From NCBI RefSeq assembly GCF_026319365.1, contig NZ_JAPDMS010000004.1, forward strand, positions 62,001 to 126,000: DNA of 64,000 nt, in the 5' to 3' direction. The translations under genes were made by a program, and so were the position numbers. The notes below the pieces were generated by a model that was given only the letters and a program-made list of their open reading frames with translations, searched no databases and had not been told where the DNA came from. Positions 1-8,035 of the stretch are shown here, piece after piece; position 1 is the stretch's first letter, and each line of letters begins with the position of its first letter. The DNA comes from Methylophaga sp. OBS1 (lineage in GTDB: Bacteria; Pseudomonadota; Gammaproteobacteria; Nitrosococcales; Methylophagaceae).

Positions 1-1812
1 GGCAATACCCATGCAGTGGTGAATCATGGCGATGGCTGGGAATATCCAAGCCGCATGCAACTGCTGATTGATGGCCGCTCTACCTATACATCGGCTCTGT
101 CAGCAATCGATTGGAACACACTCGGCATACAGATTGAGGATATTGAGCGGATTGAAGTAGTCCGTGGCCCGGCCGCTTCAGCCTATGGTGCCAACTCCTT
201 TTCAGGCGCCATCAATATCATAACCAAAGCGCCGGAATTGGATAATGAGTGGGAAGTCGGTGCCCGTTTTGGCAACATCGGAGAACGTCGCCTGTTGCTC
301 CGGCACAGCGGTGAAATGAAAGATTTCAACTATCGAATCAGTGCCGCAGGCCGTGATAATGGGGGCTTTGATGATTATCAGGATACACGTGACCTTCACG
401 ACCTGTCCCTGACTGGTCGCTACAATTTCAGTCCACGTAACGCAATTTTTGCTCATTTCAGTGCCACCACCGGTGATGCTGAAATGCCCCCGATTGATCC
501 TTCAAACCCCACCAGTTTTTATGACCGAAAACGAGATACTGACGCAGTGTCAGCGCACCTGCGCTGGGATCACCTGATCAACGACACCCAGGAACTTAAG
601 GTTAACTTTTATCACAACTACCGTGATGAAGATGACATGACACGTTCATATCCACTCTGGCAACTGCTTGAGGCTCCGGCACCGGGATTTGTCCCGGCAG
701 AACTCGGGGATCCACAACAGACCATTGTCGCCGGTGAACGCACCTATCGTAGTCACCGTAGTGACCTGGAACTCCAGTACAGTGAAATTCTCAATAGCGG
801 CATACAATACGTCGTCGGTGTTGGTGGTCGCTACGACACGATGGAAAGTAAGGCCTTCTTCGCAGATAAAGGCACGGTCTCCAATACCAGTTTCCGTGCT
901 TTTGGCAATGTTCAATGGCCACTGGGCAAAAAATTTACGGCCAATGCAGGTGGTTTTATCGAAGACAACCGTACCGATAAACCGCGCTTCTCCCCACGTG
1001 CCAGTCTGACATGGCATATCAAGGAGACACAGTCTCTTCGTCTGGGTTACTCCAAGGCATATCGTATTCCCTCACTGCTGGAAGAGAACTTTGAGGTGAA
1101 TTTGCGGACTGCGAATGGCGCCACACTCGACCAGGTATTTCTGTCAAACGACGACATAGAAGCTGAAGAGGTCAGAGCTCTCGATATCGGATATGTCGGT
1201 CGTATGCAAAATGTTCCATTGAGTTGGGAAGTGCGTGCCTACCGTGAGGAATACGACAAGGTCATCGATTTCTACATCGATAATGATCCCGGTACCGGTG
1301 ACCCCGACGATGAATTAAAACGCATCGGCAATGTCTACGAATCGACGATGTATGGTTTTGAGGGCTCAGTCTTGTTCCGTCCCGAACAAAATAGCTTTAT
1401 TCGACTGCATTTCAACCGTGGACATGAAACCGGCTCTGCCATAAAAGAAATCAATCAGAGCCCCCCAAGACCCGCTACTGAAATCACCTCGCTTGACAGT
1501 CGTGCACCACGGAAAAGTTATGGCATTCTGGCAGCTAAAAGCCTGGATGATTGGCAATTCAATGTCGGGCTCTACCATGTGGGCACCATGGAGTGGTATG
1601 GCCGGGGTGACAAGGTCGATTCTTACACGAGGCTTGATGCTTCAGTTATTAAACGAATACCTCTGTCAGGACGTCAGGAACTGGTATTGAAGCTAGGAGG
1701 GCAAAATATTGGTAATGAAAAATACAGCGAGTTCATGCAGGATGACGACGATGACTTTCTGCTGGAATATGAACCGCGTTACTACTTCAGCGTCACCTAC
1801 CTGAATTTCTGA
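1..1812 (+). CDS. TonB-dependent outer-membrane receptor (5'-truncated by window edge)
   Basis: The frame is open from base 1 (reading GNTHAVVNHGDGW), so the gene starts upstream and its signal peptide and TonB box are not visible. The first ~75 residues are the end of a plug domain, with LLIDGRSTY and IERIEVVRGPAASAYGANS, the usual receptor-plug signature. The remainder is an alternating aromatic-rich beta-barrel pattern ending in a terminal Phe (YLNF), the outer-membrane insertion signal. Family members import siderophores, cobalamin or other large ligands using TonB energy; the ligand cannot be read here. The stop touches the GTG start of the next gene (TGAGTG), so this receptor, a periplasmic binding-like protein and a histidine kinase appear co-transcribed. 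That suggests receptor occupancy or ligand uptake is being sensed. The family call is secure; the substrate is unknown. Confidence 0.93.
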   Translation, partial: GNTHAVVNHGDGWEYPSRMQLLIDGRSTYTSALSAIDWNTLGIQIEDIERIEVVRGPAASAYGANSFSGAINIITKAPELDNEWEVGARFGNIGERRLLLRHSGEMKDFNYRISAAGRDNGGFDDYQDTRDLHDLSLTGRYNFSPRNAIFAHFSATTGDAEMPPIDPSNPTSFYDRKRDTDAVSAHLRWDHLINDTQELKVNFYHNYRDEDDMTRSYPLWQLLEAPAPGFVPAELGDPQQTIVAGERTYRSHRSDLELQYSEILNSGIQYVVGVGGRYDTMESKAFFADKGTVSNTSFRAFGNVQWPLGKKFTANAGGFIEDNRTDKPRFSPRASLTWHIKETQSLRLGYSKAYRIPSLLEENFEVNLRTANGATLDQVFLSNDDIEAEEVRALDIGYVGRMQNVPLSWEVRAYREEYDKVIDFYIDNDPGTGDPDDELKRIGNVYESTMYGFEGSVLFRPEQNSFIRLHFNRGHETGSAIKEINQSPPRPATEITSLDSRAPRKSYGILAAKSLDDWQFNVGLYHVGTMEWYGRGDKVDSYTRLDASVIKRIPLSGRQELVLKLGGQNIGNEKYSEFMQDDDDDFLLEYEPRYYFSVTYLNF

Positions 1813-2712
1813 GTGAGACGCTTACTGGCAGTCACCTTTCTGCTGCTGTGTGCGTTGGGGCCGGCACATGCCGGCTCCGTGCATCTCTTGTTGTCTGACA
1901 ATACTGACGCCTACCTCAGGGCCGCTGAACGTATTCAGCACCAGCTTAGTACACAGTCCCATCCAGACAAAATGACCGTCAGTTCAATCGCTTCCGCTGC
2001 CAGCAGCGCCATTAGCAAGCAGGACTTAATCGTCAGTATTGGCGAAGCAGCGGTTCGATACAGTCAGCAGCATTACACTGAAAACCCTCAGCTATACAGT
2101 TACGTCGACAACAGCGTTTTGCCGCTCAACAGTCAAGCCCCATGGGCTGCAGTACTCCTCGAGCAGCCGCTGCAACGCCGGCTCGATACAGCGGTGAGCA
2201 TTGCCAGCAAGCGTTATAACAACAAAATTGTCATTGCTGTTTCAGATAATAACCAGGCAATAAAACAAGCGATAGACCAACTCATCATCCCGGAGACGGT
2301 AACGTTGGATGTTGTCAGTGTGGAAGCGAACATTGAACCCGCCAGACAAGTCGATAAAGCACTCTTCAATGCCGGCGTTTTGATTGCTGTTCGTGATCCG
2401 CACATCTGGTCGGGTGAAAATGCCAAATGGATGCTCTATCAGAGTTATAAATATAAAGTGCCGGTCATCGGTTATTCTAGGAGTTTTCTGAAAGCGGGAG
2501 CACTGTTATCGGTTTACGCGGCACTGGAAGATGTCGCTACTACAACGGCAGATATCATCAACGATTGGCATGACAGTAATGGAAAACTCAGTCGGGAAGG
2601 ACCCCATTATCCGCCGATGACCATTTCGGTTAATAAAAACATTGCCCGGGCGCTAAACCTGAGCCTTCCCGAAAATCTGATCCAAGGTGAGCAAGCCAAT
2701 GTTCGTCACTAA
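1813..2712 (+). CDS. Periplasmic ABC substrate-binding-like protein (PF04392-like)
   Basis: 299 aa starting at a GTG directly after the receptor stop. Residues 1-20 form a classical signal peptide (MRRLLAVTFLLLCALGPAHA), so the mature protein is periplasmic. The C-terminal third carries VPVIGYSRSFLKAGALLSVY and later ISVNKNIARALNLSLPE, which match the layout of the ABC_sub_bind family (a ligand-binding fold seen in tryptophan/tyrosine-type binding proteins). No permease or ATPase lies nearby. The flanking TonB receptor and histidine kinase instead suggest it works as a periplasmic ligand sensor feeding the kinase, as some solute-binding proteins do. The last 14 bases overlap the kinase start, implying translational coupling. 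Family assignment is by motif recall; the ligand is unknown. Confidence 0.75.
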   Translation: MRRLLAVTFLLLCALGPAHAGSVHLLLSDNTDAYLRAAERIQHQLSTQSHPDKMTVSSIASAASSAISKQDLIVSIGEAAVRYSQQHYTENPQLYSYVDNSVLPLNSQAPWAAVLLEQPLQRRLDTAVSIASKRYNNKIVIAVSDNNQAIKQAIDQLIIPETVTLDVVSVEANIEPARQVDKALFNAGVLIAVRDPHIWSGENAKWMLYQSYKYKVPVIGYSRSFLKAGALLSVYAALEDVATTTADIINDWHDSNGKLSREGPHYPPMTISVNKNIARALNLSLPENLIQGEQANVRH

Positions 2713-4114
2713 ACTGAAAACTCAGTTACTGCTGATCACCATTGTCCCGTTATTAATCACGATTGTTTTCATTGCTCTGTTGATCCTGTTTGACGTGCTG
2801 GAAAGTATTGAAACCGAAGTCACAAACCGCGGTGAAAGTATTGCAGCACAGGCATCAGTGATGTCAGAGTTCGCGCTTTACACCGGTGACATTGATACCC
2901 TCGAGCAAGTCGCTGATTTAATGATCAAAACACACGAACTTGCACATATTCGCTTTATTGACAGTACCGGTGAGCAGTTGCTGCATGAAACCGGCCCTAC
3001 CGGGAACGACAGTATCAGAGAATTCAGTTTGCCAATCTACGCCCGAGGCCCCGAACTGGAGGATTTTGGTGGTCGTGTCCAGGAAGCTGAAAATCGCATA
3101 CCACTGGGCACGATTGATATCGGGCTAACCCGAAACAGCGCAGAAGCCCAACGCTTCCATGCCTATATGAAAGTACTGGGCATCTCTTTGCTCGCACTGG
3201 GTCTGGGTTTGCTCCTGGTGTATATTTTCAGCCGCAGAATCAGTCATGCCATCAATGCACTGATAGCCACGGCAGCCAAACTCGAACAACGAGATTTTAC
3301 GGCAAGAGTCAATGAAAACGGCACCGGAGAACTGCTCAATTTTCAACGTACTTTCAACAGCATGATCGCATCACTGGAGCGAAATGAGGCTGAGTTGCAG
3401 GATAAAGTCAGTGCTGCCACCGCCTCATTGAGTTACACCGTCAATCAATTATCGGAAAAGAACGAGGCACTGGCACAGCAGCGCCAGGAAACGATCGATC
3501 TCGAGCGCAGTAAAGCCATTCTGGAAGAACGGGAGCGCATCATGCGCGATATGCATGACGGTATTGGCGGACAACTTGTGGCTTCCCTGGCTATTCTGGA
3601 GCGTGAAAAGGACACAGAGATGAAACGTAACATTCAGACTGTACTGACTGAGTGTCTGAATGATTTACGTTTGATCATTCACTCTCTCAGCATGCAGAAC
3701 AGTGTGATGGGATCGTTGCTCGCCGATTTTAAATACCGCACCAGCCGCAAGCTGGAGCAACTGGACATTGATCTCGACTGGCAAGTGGCCAGCGAAGCAG
3801 AGACCCTGCCGATCAAGCCGCAAACAGGCCTTCACCTGTTGCGTATTCTGCAGGAAGCTTTTACAAATATTCTAAAGCATTCCGGTGCCGCCAACATCCA
3901 TTTCAGCGCAGCTCAGACTGGAGAAAACTTTCAGATTATCATTGAGGATGACGGCTATTTTGCGCCACAGCCTGATGAACTCAATCAAGGCCACGGCATC
4001 AGCAATATGAAGTCCCGAGCCGCCAGGCTGGGTGGTCAATTACAGATTGGACAAAAAACCCCGGGGGGCTGCCAGCTTATCTTAACGTTTCCATTGAGTT
4101 CCCCTCCCCCCTAA
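2699..4114 (+). CDS. NarX/UhpB-type sensor histidine kinase (HAMP, HisKA_3, HATPase)
   Basis: 471 aa from ATG 2699, preferred over an in-frame GTG at 2687 because GGTGAG lies 8 bases before it. Order of parts: membrane helix at ~8-32; periplasmic sensor region ~33-150; second helix ~157-177; HAMP ~178-230; coiled coil ~232-280; HisKA_3 dimerisation domain with the phospho-acceptor in RDMHDGIGG (His ~286); and an ATPase domain with the N-box-like EAFTNILKHS (~380-390) and a G-box around GHGISNMKSRA. This is the HisKA_3 class that normally phosphorylates LuxR/NarL-type regulators. No response regulator follows; a terminator does. The partner must be upstream of the window or elsewhere. Co-transcription with a TonB receptor and a binding-like protein suggests it senses the receptor's ligand. 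Confidence 0.9.
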   Translation: MFVTKLKTQLLLITIVPLLITIVFIALLILFDVLESIETEVTNRGESIAAQASVMSEFALYTGDIDTLEQVADLMIKTHELAHIRFIDSTGEQLLHETGPTGNDSIREFSLPIYARGPELEDFGGRVQEAENRIPLGTIDIGLTRNSAEAQRFHAYMKVLGISLLALGLGLLLVYIFSRRISHAINALIATAAKLEQRDFTARVNENGTGELLNFQRTFNSMIASLERNEAELQDKVSAATASLSYTVNQLSEKNEALAQQRQETIDLERSKAILEERERIMRDMHDGIGGQLVASLAILEREKDTEMKRNIQTVLTECLNDLRLIIHSLSMQNSVMGSLLADFKYRTSRKLEQLDIDLDWQVASEAETLPIKPQTGLHLLRILQEAFTNILKHSGAANIHFSAAQTGENFQIIIEDDGYFAPQPDELNQGHGISNMKSRAARLGGQLQIGQKTPGGCQLILTFPLSSPPP

Positions 4115-4222
4115 TAGAGGGGGTAACTGTGACCGGCCCTCAGCCGTATCCTTGCACAGGCATGAAATTCTTTAGGACGTTGCGCTGCAACAGGGTAGAA
4201 ATTTTATGTTTTCCCTTTACAT

Positions 4223-4252
4223 CCTCATGGGCTTTGCCCATGAGGTTTTTTT
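4223..4252. terminator. Strong intrinsic terminator between convergent genes
   Basis: A perfect 10-bp stem (CCTCATGGGC / GCCCATGAGG) with a TTT loop is followed by seven T on the + strand. It ends the receptor/kinase operon, and an A-run-poor left flank makes it mainly a + strand terminator. The ~105 bases between the kinase stop and this hairpin include another small dyad (GTTGC-GCT-GCAAC near 4180) but no reading frame I can support. Confidence 0.9.
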
Positions 4253-4266
4253 AATCAACACGGTCT

Positions 4267-5319
4267 CTAAATAATTGGCAATTCTTCGGGCATGCCATTA
4301 TCTGTTGCCGGGTTGAGCCCGGAATGAAAAGCTTCCACGCCCTCAGCCACTTCATCCGGCTTATTAAAGCGGGCTATGTGAAACAAAGCCTCGCCTTCAT
4401 TGACCAGTGGGATATTCGTTCTGCCGATAATCACACCGGCACTGGTGGCAAATACTTCCGTCTCCGAATTATCTTTACCGTAGGGTGCGGCGACCATGCC
4501 CAGTAGATCCCCTTTATTGACACTGGCCCCCATCGGTACCAGCATCCGGAAAATACCGCTTTGCGGGGCTCTCACCCAGACACTGGAGCGAGCCACAAAG
4601 GGGTCCCGTTTTTTAGTTTTTTTACTGGAAGGAGCCAGCATGCCGATTTTACGCATGACCTCCAGCACGCCTTTCACACCCGCACGGATCGCCAACTCAT
4701 TAAAACGCAGCGCTTCACCGGCCTCATAAACAATGACTGGTACATCGGACTGCTGAGCCGCATAACGCAATGAGCCCTCAATAAGACCTGAGTTCAGTAT
4801 CACCGGGGCATCAAAGGCTCTTGCCATGGCTTCTACTTCCGGGTTGGACAGATCAGCCCGCATTTGCGGCAGGTTGTCACGATGAATGGCGGCCGTATGC
4901 AAATCAATGCCATGACTACAGTGCTGAACGACTTCAGTCATAAAACAATGCGCCAGGCGGGCGGCCAGTGAGCCTTCATCTGAGCCCGGAAAGCAACGAT
5001 TAAGATCACGCCGGTCCGGTAAATAGCGGGATTGATTGAGGAAACCGTAGACATTAACAACCGGAATCGCTATCAAAGTACCGCGAAGCCCTTTCAGGCT
5101 CTTGCTTTTCACCAATCTGCGAATAATCTCAACGCCGTTAATCTCATCCCCGTGCACCGCCGCCGAGACAAACATCACCGGTCCTGAGCGACGACCACTG
5201 ATAACCTGAACCGGCATGCTCAATGCTGTGTGCATGTAAAGGTCAGGTAGCGGGACTTCGATAATACGATTCTGGCCCGGCTTGATCTGTTCGCCGGCAA
5301 TCATCAGCGGGTCAGCCAC
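4267..5319 (-). CDS. Succinylglutamate desuccinylase/aspartoacylase-family metallohydrolase
   Basis: 350 aa. The zinc-carboxypeptidase-like motif HGDEINGVE (His56, Glu59) and the distal His141 in GIDLHTA, with DLNRCFPG between them, reproduce the metal and substrate sites of AstE/ASPA enzymes, which cleave N-acyl amino acids. The C-terminal ~100 residues form the beta-rich domain typical of the COG3608 branch. It follows rimK with only a two-base gap, and rimK overlaps the RimB-like gene, so the three form one operon. RimK adds glutamates to a peptide C-terminus, so a deacylase or amidase acting on a modified peptide or small acyl-glutamate is a reasonable guess. That link is inference; the substrate has not been identified from sequence. 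Confidence 0.85.
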   Translation of the reverse strand: MADPLMIAGEQIKPGQNRIIEVPLPDLYMHTALSMPVQVISGRRSGPVMFVSAAVHGDEINGVEIIRRLVKSKSLKGLRGTLIAIPVVNVYGFLNQSRYLPDRRDLNRCFPGSDEGSLAARLAHCFMTEVVQHCSHGIDLHTAAIHRDNLPQMRADLSNPEVEAMARAFDAPVILNSGLIEGSLRYAAQQSDVPVIVYEAGEALRFNELAIRAGVKGVLEVMRKIGMLAPSSKKTKKRDPFVARSSVWVRAPQSGIFRMLVPMGASVNKGDLLGMVAAPYGKDNSETEVFATSAGVIIGRTNIPLVNEGEALFHIARFNKPDEVAEGVEAFHSGLNPATDNGMPEELPII

Positions 5320-5321
5320 AA

Positions 5322-6227
5322 TCAGCCTCTCCCACGTGTCTGGGTCTTGCCCAGCTTGGCATTTTTCTCGATGAACTCAATAATTTGATTGGCGATGTCT
5401 TTACCGGTTGCCTTCTCAATGCCTTCCAGGCCCGGCGAGGAATTGACCTCCATGACTACCGGACCATGGTTGGAACGCAGCAGGTCAACACCGCACACAT
5501 TCAGGCCCATGGTTTTTGCAGCCCGAACGGCAGTGGCACGTTCTGACGGCGAGATACGAATCAGATTGGCGCTACCACCTCGATGCAGGTTGGAGCGAAA
5601 TTCCCCCTCCTTACCCTGACGTTTCATTGCGGCGACCACTTTGTCCCCCACGACAAAACAACGAATGTCTGATCCACCGGCTTCCTTGATAAATTCCTGA
5701 ACCAGGATGTTGGCATTCATACCCAGAAAAGCCTCAATAACACTCTCGGCCGCTTTCTCGGTTTCAGCAAGGACCACACCGATGCCCTGAGTCCCTTCCA
5801 GCAATTTAATCACCAGCGGCGCACCACCGACCATTTTGATCAAATCATCCACATCGTCAGGCCGATGGGCGAAACCGGTGACCGGCAAGCCAATCCCTTT
5901 TCGTGACAGCAATTGCAAGGCACGGAGTTTGTCACGCGAACGGCTGATAGCGACAGATTCATTCAGCGGATAAACGCTCATCATCTCAAACTGCCTCAGT
6001 ACTGCTGTGCCATAAAAAGTGACTGAAGCCCCGATTCTTGGGATCACGGCATCGTAGCCTGTCAGAATTTCGCCTTTGTAATGAACTTCCGGCTTCAGTG
6101 AAGTGATGTTCATATAACAGCGCAATACGTCCAGCACATGGACTTCATGCCCCCGGGCCTCGGCTGCCTCAACCAGTCTGCGAGTGGAGTAAAGTCTCGG
6201 GTTACGCGACAGGATGGCAATCTTCAT
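5322..6227 (-). CDS. rimK: RimK, ATP-grasp ribosomal protein S6 glutamate ligase
   Basis: 301 aa, the same length as E. coli RimK (300). The N-terminal pre-ATP-grasp domain begins [18 protein letters not shown]. The ATP-grasp core follows, with the glycine-rich [15 protein letters not shown] stretch (~140-155) and the metal-binding end [18 protein letters not shown] (~257-274). Known RimK adds glutamate residues to the C-terminus of ribosomal protein S6 and, in pseudomonads, alters ribosome composition in response to c-di-GMP. The ATG overlaps the stop of the upstream RimB-like gene by four bases (ATGA), and the aspartoacylase-like gene follows at once. This linkage of a retropepsin with RimK recalls the Pseudomonas rimABK set, but no RimA is evident here. 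Confidence 0.95.
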   Translation of the reverse strand: MKIAILSRNPRLYSTRRLVEAAEARGHEVHVLDVLRCYMNITSLKPEVHYKGEILTGYDAVIPRIGASVTFYGTAVLRQFEMMSVYPLNESVAISRSRDKLRALQLLSRKGIGLPVTGFAHRPDDVDDLIKMVGGAPLVIKLLEGTQGIGVVLAETEKAAESVIEAFLGMNANILVQEFIKEAGGSDIRCFVVGDKVVAAMKRQGKEGEFRSNLHRGGSANLIRISPSERATAVRAAKTMGLNVCGVDLLRSNHGPVVMEVNSSPGLEGIEKATGKDIANQIIEFIEKNAKLGKTQTRGRG

Positions 6228-6736
6228 TCACTTTCTCCGTCAAGGATCTCTTTGCGTGGTTCGGCATTTGCTTCATTGTTACTCTGCCCTGCCAGAAAAG
6301 ACAAAGCAGGGTTAACCACAATATTGCCCGCTGTCATCGCTGTGCGACCTAACAGCATCCGAAACAGCATATTATCGCGGTTTGTCAGTGTGACTTCTAT
6401 AGGCCATGTTTTGTTACCCAGCCTGACTTCTGTGAGGATAACGTAACGTTTTTCAGTGTGGCCTCCTGAATCTGTGACATTGCGCTCGTCTATGACCTCG
6501 GCATCACACCAGACGACTGTGTCCGTGTCCCCCTGGTTCGGATGCAGACCAAAGCGCACTCTCGTTTTACCGTCTTTTTGGTATGGATTGACCTCAAAGG
6601 CATGAATTGCAGATGTTCGGGCACCGGTATCAACCTTGGCCTTGATTCTTTCAATACCCAGTTGGGGCAGCGAGAGCCATTCACGCCAGCCGACAGTCAA
6701 AGCGACACCGATATTGTTCTCAGTGTTTCCAGTCAT
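6224..6736 (-). CDS. RimB-like retropepsin (RimK/LysX-associated aspartyl protease family)
   Basis: 170 aa. The sequence [13 protein letters not shown] (~34-46) is the catalytic D-T-G motif of a single-domain retropepsin-like aspartyl protease, and [10 protein letters not shown] (~128-138) matches the conserved second strand. Families of this kind are annotated both as ATP-dependent zinc proteases and as RimB, the modulator that stimulates RimK in Pseudomonas. It is the first gene of the rimK operon, with a four-base stop/start overlap to rimK, which supports a functional partnership. There is no signal peptide, so it should be cytoplasmic. The family call is good; whether it cleaves anything or acts only as a RimK effector is not visible. 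Confidence 0.85.
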   Translation of the reverse strand: MTGNTENNIGVALTVGWREWLSLPQLGIERIKAKVDTGARTSAIHAFEVNPYQKDGKTRVRFGLHPNQGDTDTVVWCDAEVIDERNVTDSGGHTEKRYVILTEVRLGNKTWPIEVTLTNRDNMLFRMLLGRTAMTAGNIVVNPALSFLAGQSNNEANAEPRKEILDGESE

Positions 6737-6834
6737 CTTGTTTCCATAGCATCATGATTATCAAGTGTTGCACAGAGCAGGCTGATTTCAAGACTTTATT
6801 CCCAGTCTTCCATCCCGCTTTGCTCAAACAGGAC

Positions 6835-7230
6835 TCAGTCTGTTTTTCGTCTTCCACGCCAGACCGTGTCACGCCGCTCACGCTCCGTCGGATAGCCTTC
6901 TATGTGCAGTTCCTGAGTTTGTATGTTGGATGAACGTCGACGTTCATGGCGTCGGTCTTTGTAATGGACGTAACTGCAACGGCAGTCATTGGGTTTACCA
7001 CAGTCTCTCAGCGGTAAAGTGGGTGCTTCTCTGGCAAGAAATATTCGGCAGGAAGCTTCGTAAGCAGCTTCGCAAGCCTCATGTTTGATAGGTTTTATTT
7101 TTACCGCAGCATAGGGGTTGACAGGCTTGGGAGCAGGAGCAGCGGCGTTTTGTTTACGCCGGCTCAGGAGCCAGACAACAACAACGAGCAACAGCACGAT
7201 CAGCGCTGATATCATCCAGGCAAGCTGCAC
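6835..7230 (-). CDS. Hypothetical membrane-anchored Cys-containing protein
   Basis: 131 aa that I do not recognise as a named family. Residues ~4-23 form one hydrophobic helix (MISALIVLLLVVVVWLL) followed by RRK, so a single-pass anchor with a cytoplasmic tail is likely. The tail has five cysteines in a spaced pattern (ACEAAYEASCRIF, then DCGKPNDCRCSY), which could bind a metal or form a redox site. The C-terminus is strongly basic (RRHERRRSS, WRGRRKTD) and could contact nucleic acid or anionic lipid. It stands alone, on the same strand as and just downstream of the succinate dehydrogenase-like operon, about 76 bases after that operon's last stop. Function unknown. Confidence 0.7.
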   Translation of the reverse strand: MQLAWMISALIVLLLVVVVWLLSRRKQNAAAPAPKPVNPYAAVKIKPIKHEACEAAYEASCRIFLAREAPTLPLRDCGKPNDCRCSYVHYKDRRHERRRSSNIQTQELHIEGYPTERERRDTVWRGRRKTD

Positions 7231-7306
7231 TCTCGTTCTCCCTGCTCAATACACTGCCATAAAGTTGAAACTATAGCTTTGTCTGCAGTGTAGAGCAATG
7301 CATCAT

Positions 7307-8035
7307 TTATCCGCGACGGTAGAGCAGGCGATTCATTTTGGTGATGGTGCTGACCTTGATTTCTTTGGGGCAGACGCGCTCACATTCGCGGTAGTTGCTA
7401 CAGCTGCCAAAGCCTTCCTCTTCCATCGCTTCCAGTAATTTTGCCGGCCTCGCTTGATCCAGTTGCCCCTGAGGCAGGGTCGACAGATGTGCTACTTTTG
7501 CTGCCACAAACAAGGTGGCAGAAGCGTTAGGACAGACGGCAACACAGGCTCCGCAACCAATACAGGTAGCGGCATCGAAAGCCTGGTCGGCGACTTCTTT
7601 TTCGACCGGTAAGGTATTGGCTTCACAGGCCGAACCGGTTCGGATAGGTATATAACCACCTGACTGAATAATGCGATCAAACGCGCTGCGGTCGACGATC
7701 AGATCTTTAATAACCGGAAACGCAGTGGCACGCCAGGGTTCAATCCACAGCTCTTTATCCTGCTTGTAGTCACGCATGTACTGCTGGCAGGTCGTGGTGG
7801 CCCTGTGTTTACCATGCGGCGTGCCGTTAATGACCAGATTGCACGAACCACAAATGCCTTCCCGACAGTCAAAATCGAAAGCCACCGGCTCTTTATCAGC
7901 CAGAATCAGGTTTTCATTCAGCGCATCCAGCATTTCCAGAAATGAAGAGTCTTCACTGGCATCGACTTCATGCGCCTCAAAGAAGCCCTCGGCTTGTGGG
8001 CCGTTTTGTCGCCATATGTTTAATTTAAAGATCAT
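7307..8035 (-). CDS. Succinate dehydrogenase/fumarate reductase iron-sulfur subunit
   Basis: 242 aa. Cysteines 57, 62, 65 and 83 (CREGICGSC and TTTC) form the plant-type [2Fe-2S] site. C158-C161-C164-C168 ([11 protein letters not shown]) and C212-C218-C222 ([11 protein letters not shown]) supply the [4Fe-4S] and [3Fe-4S] clusters. The subunit passes electrons between the flavoprotein and the haem-b membrane anchor. Its stop is the end of a cytochrome b - flavoprotein - iron-sulfur operon (C-A-B order), and it overlaps the flavoprotein stop by four bases. That order, and a single long cytochrome b subunit, are typical of class-B enzymes as in Wolinella, Bacteroidetes and Bacillus rather than E. 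coli sdhCDAB. Direction of catalysis cannot be decided from sequence. Confidence 0.93.
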   Translation of the reverse strand: MIFKLNIWRQNGPQAEGFFEAHEVDASEDSSFLEMLDALNENLILADKEPVAFDFDCREGICGSCNLVINGTPHGKHRATTTCQQYMRDYKQDKELWIEPWRATAFPVIKDLIVDRSAFDRIIQSGGYIPIRTGSACEANTLPVEKEVADQAFDAATCIGCGACVAVCPNASATLFVAAKVAHLSTLPQGQLDQARPAKLLEAMEEEGFGSCSNYRECERVCPKEIKVSTITKMNRLLYRRG

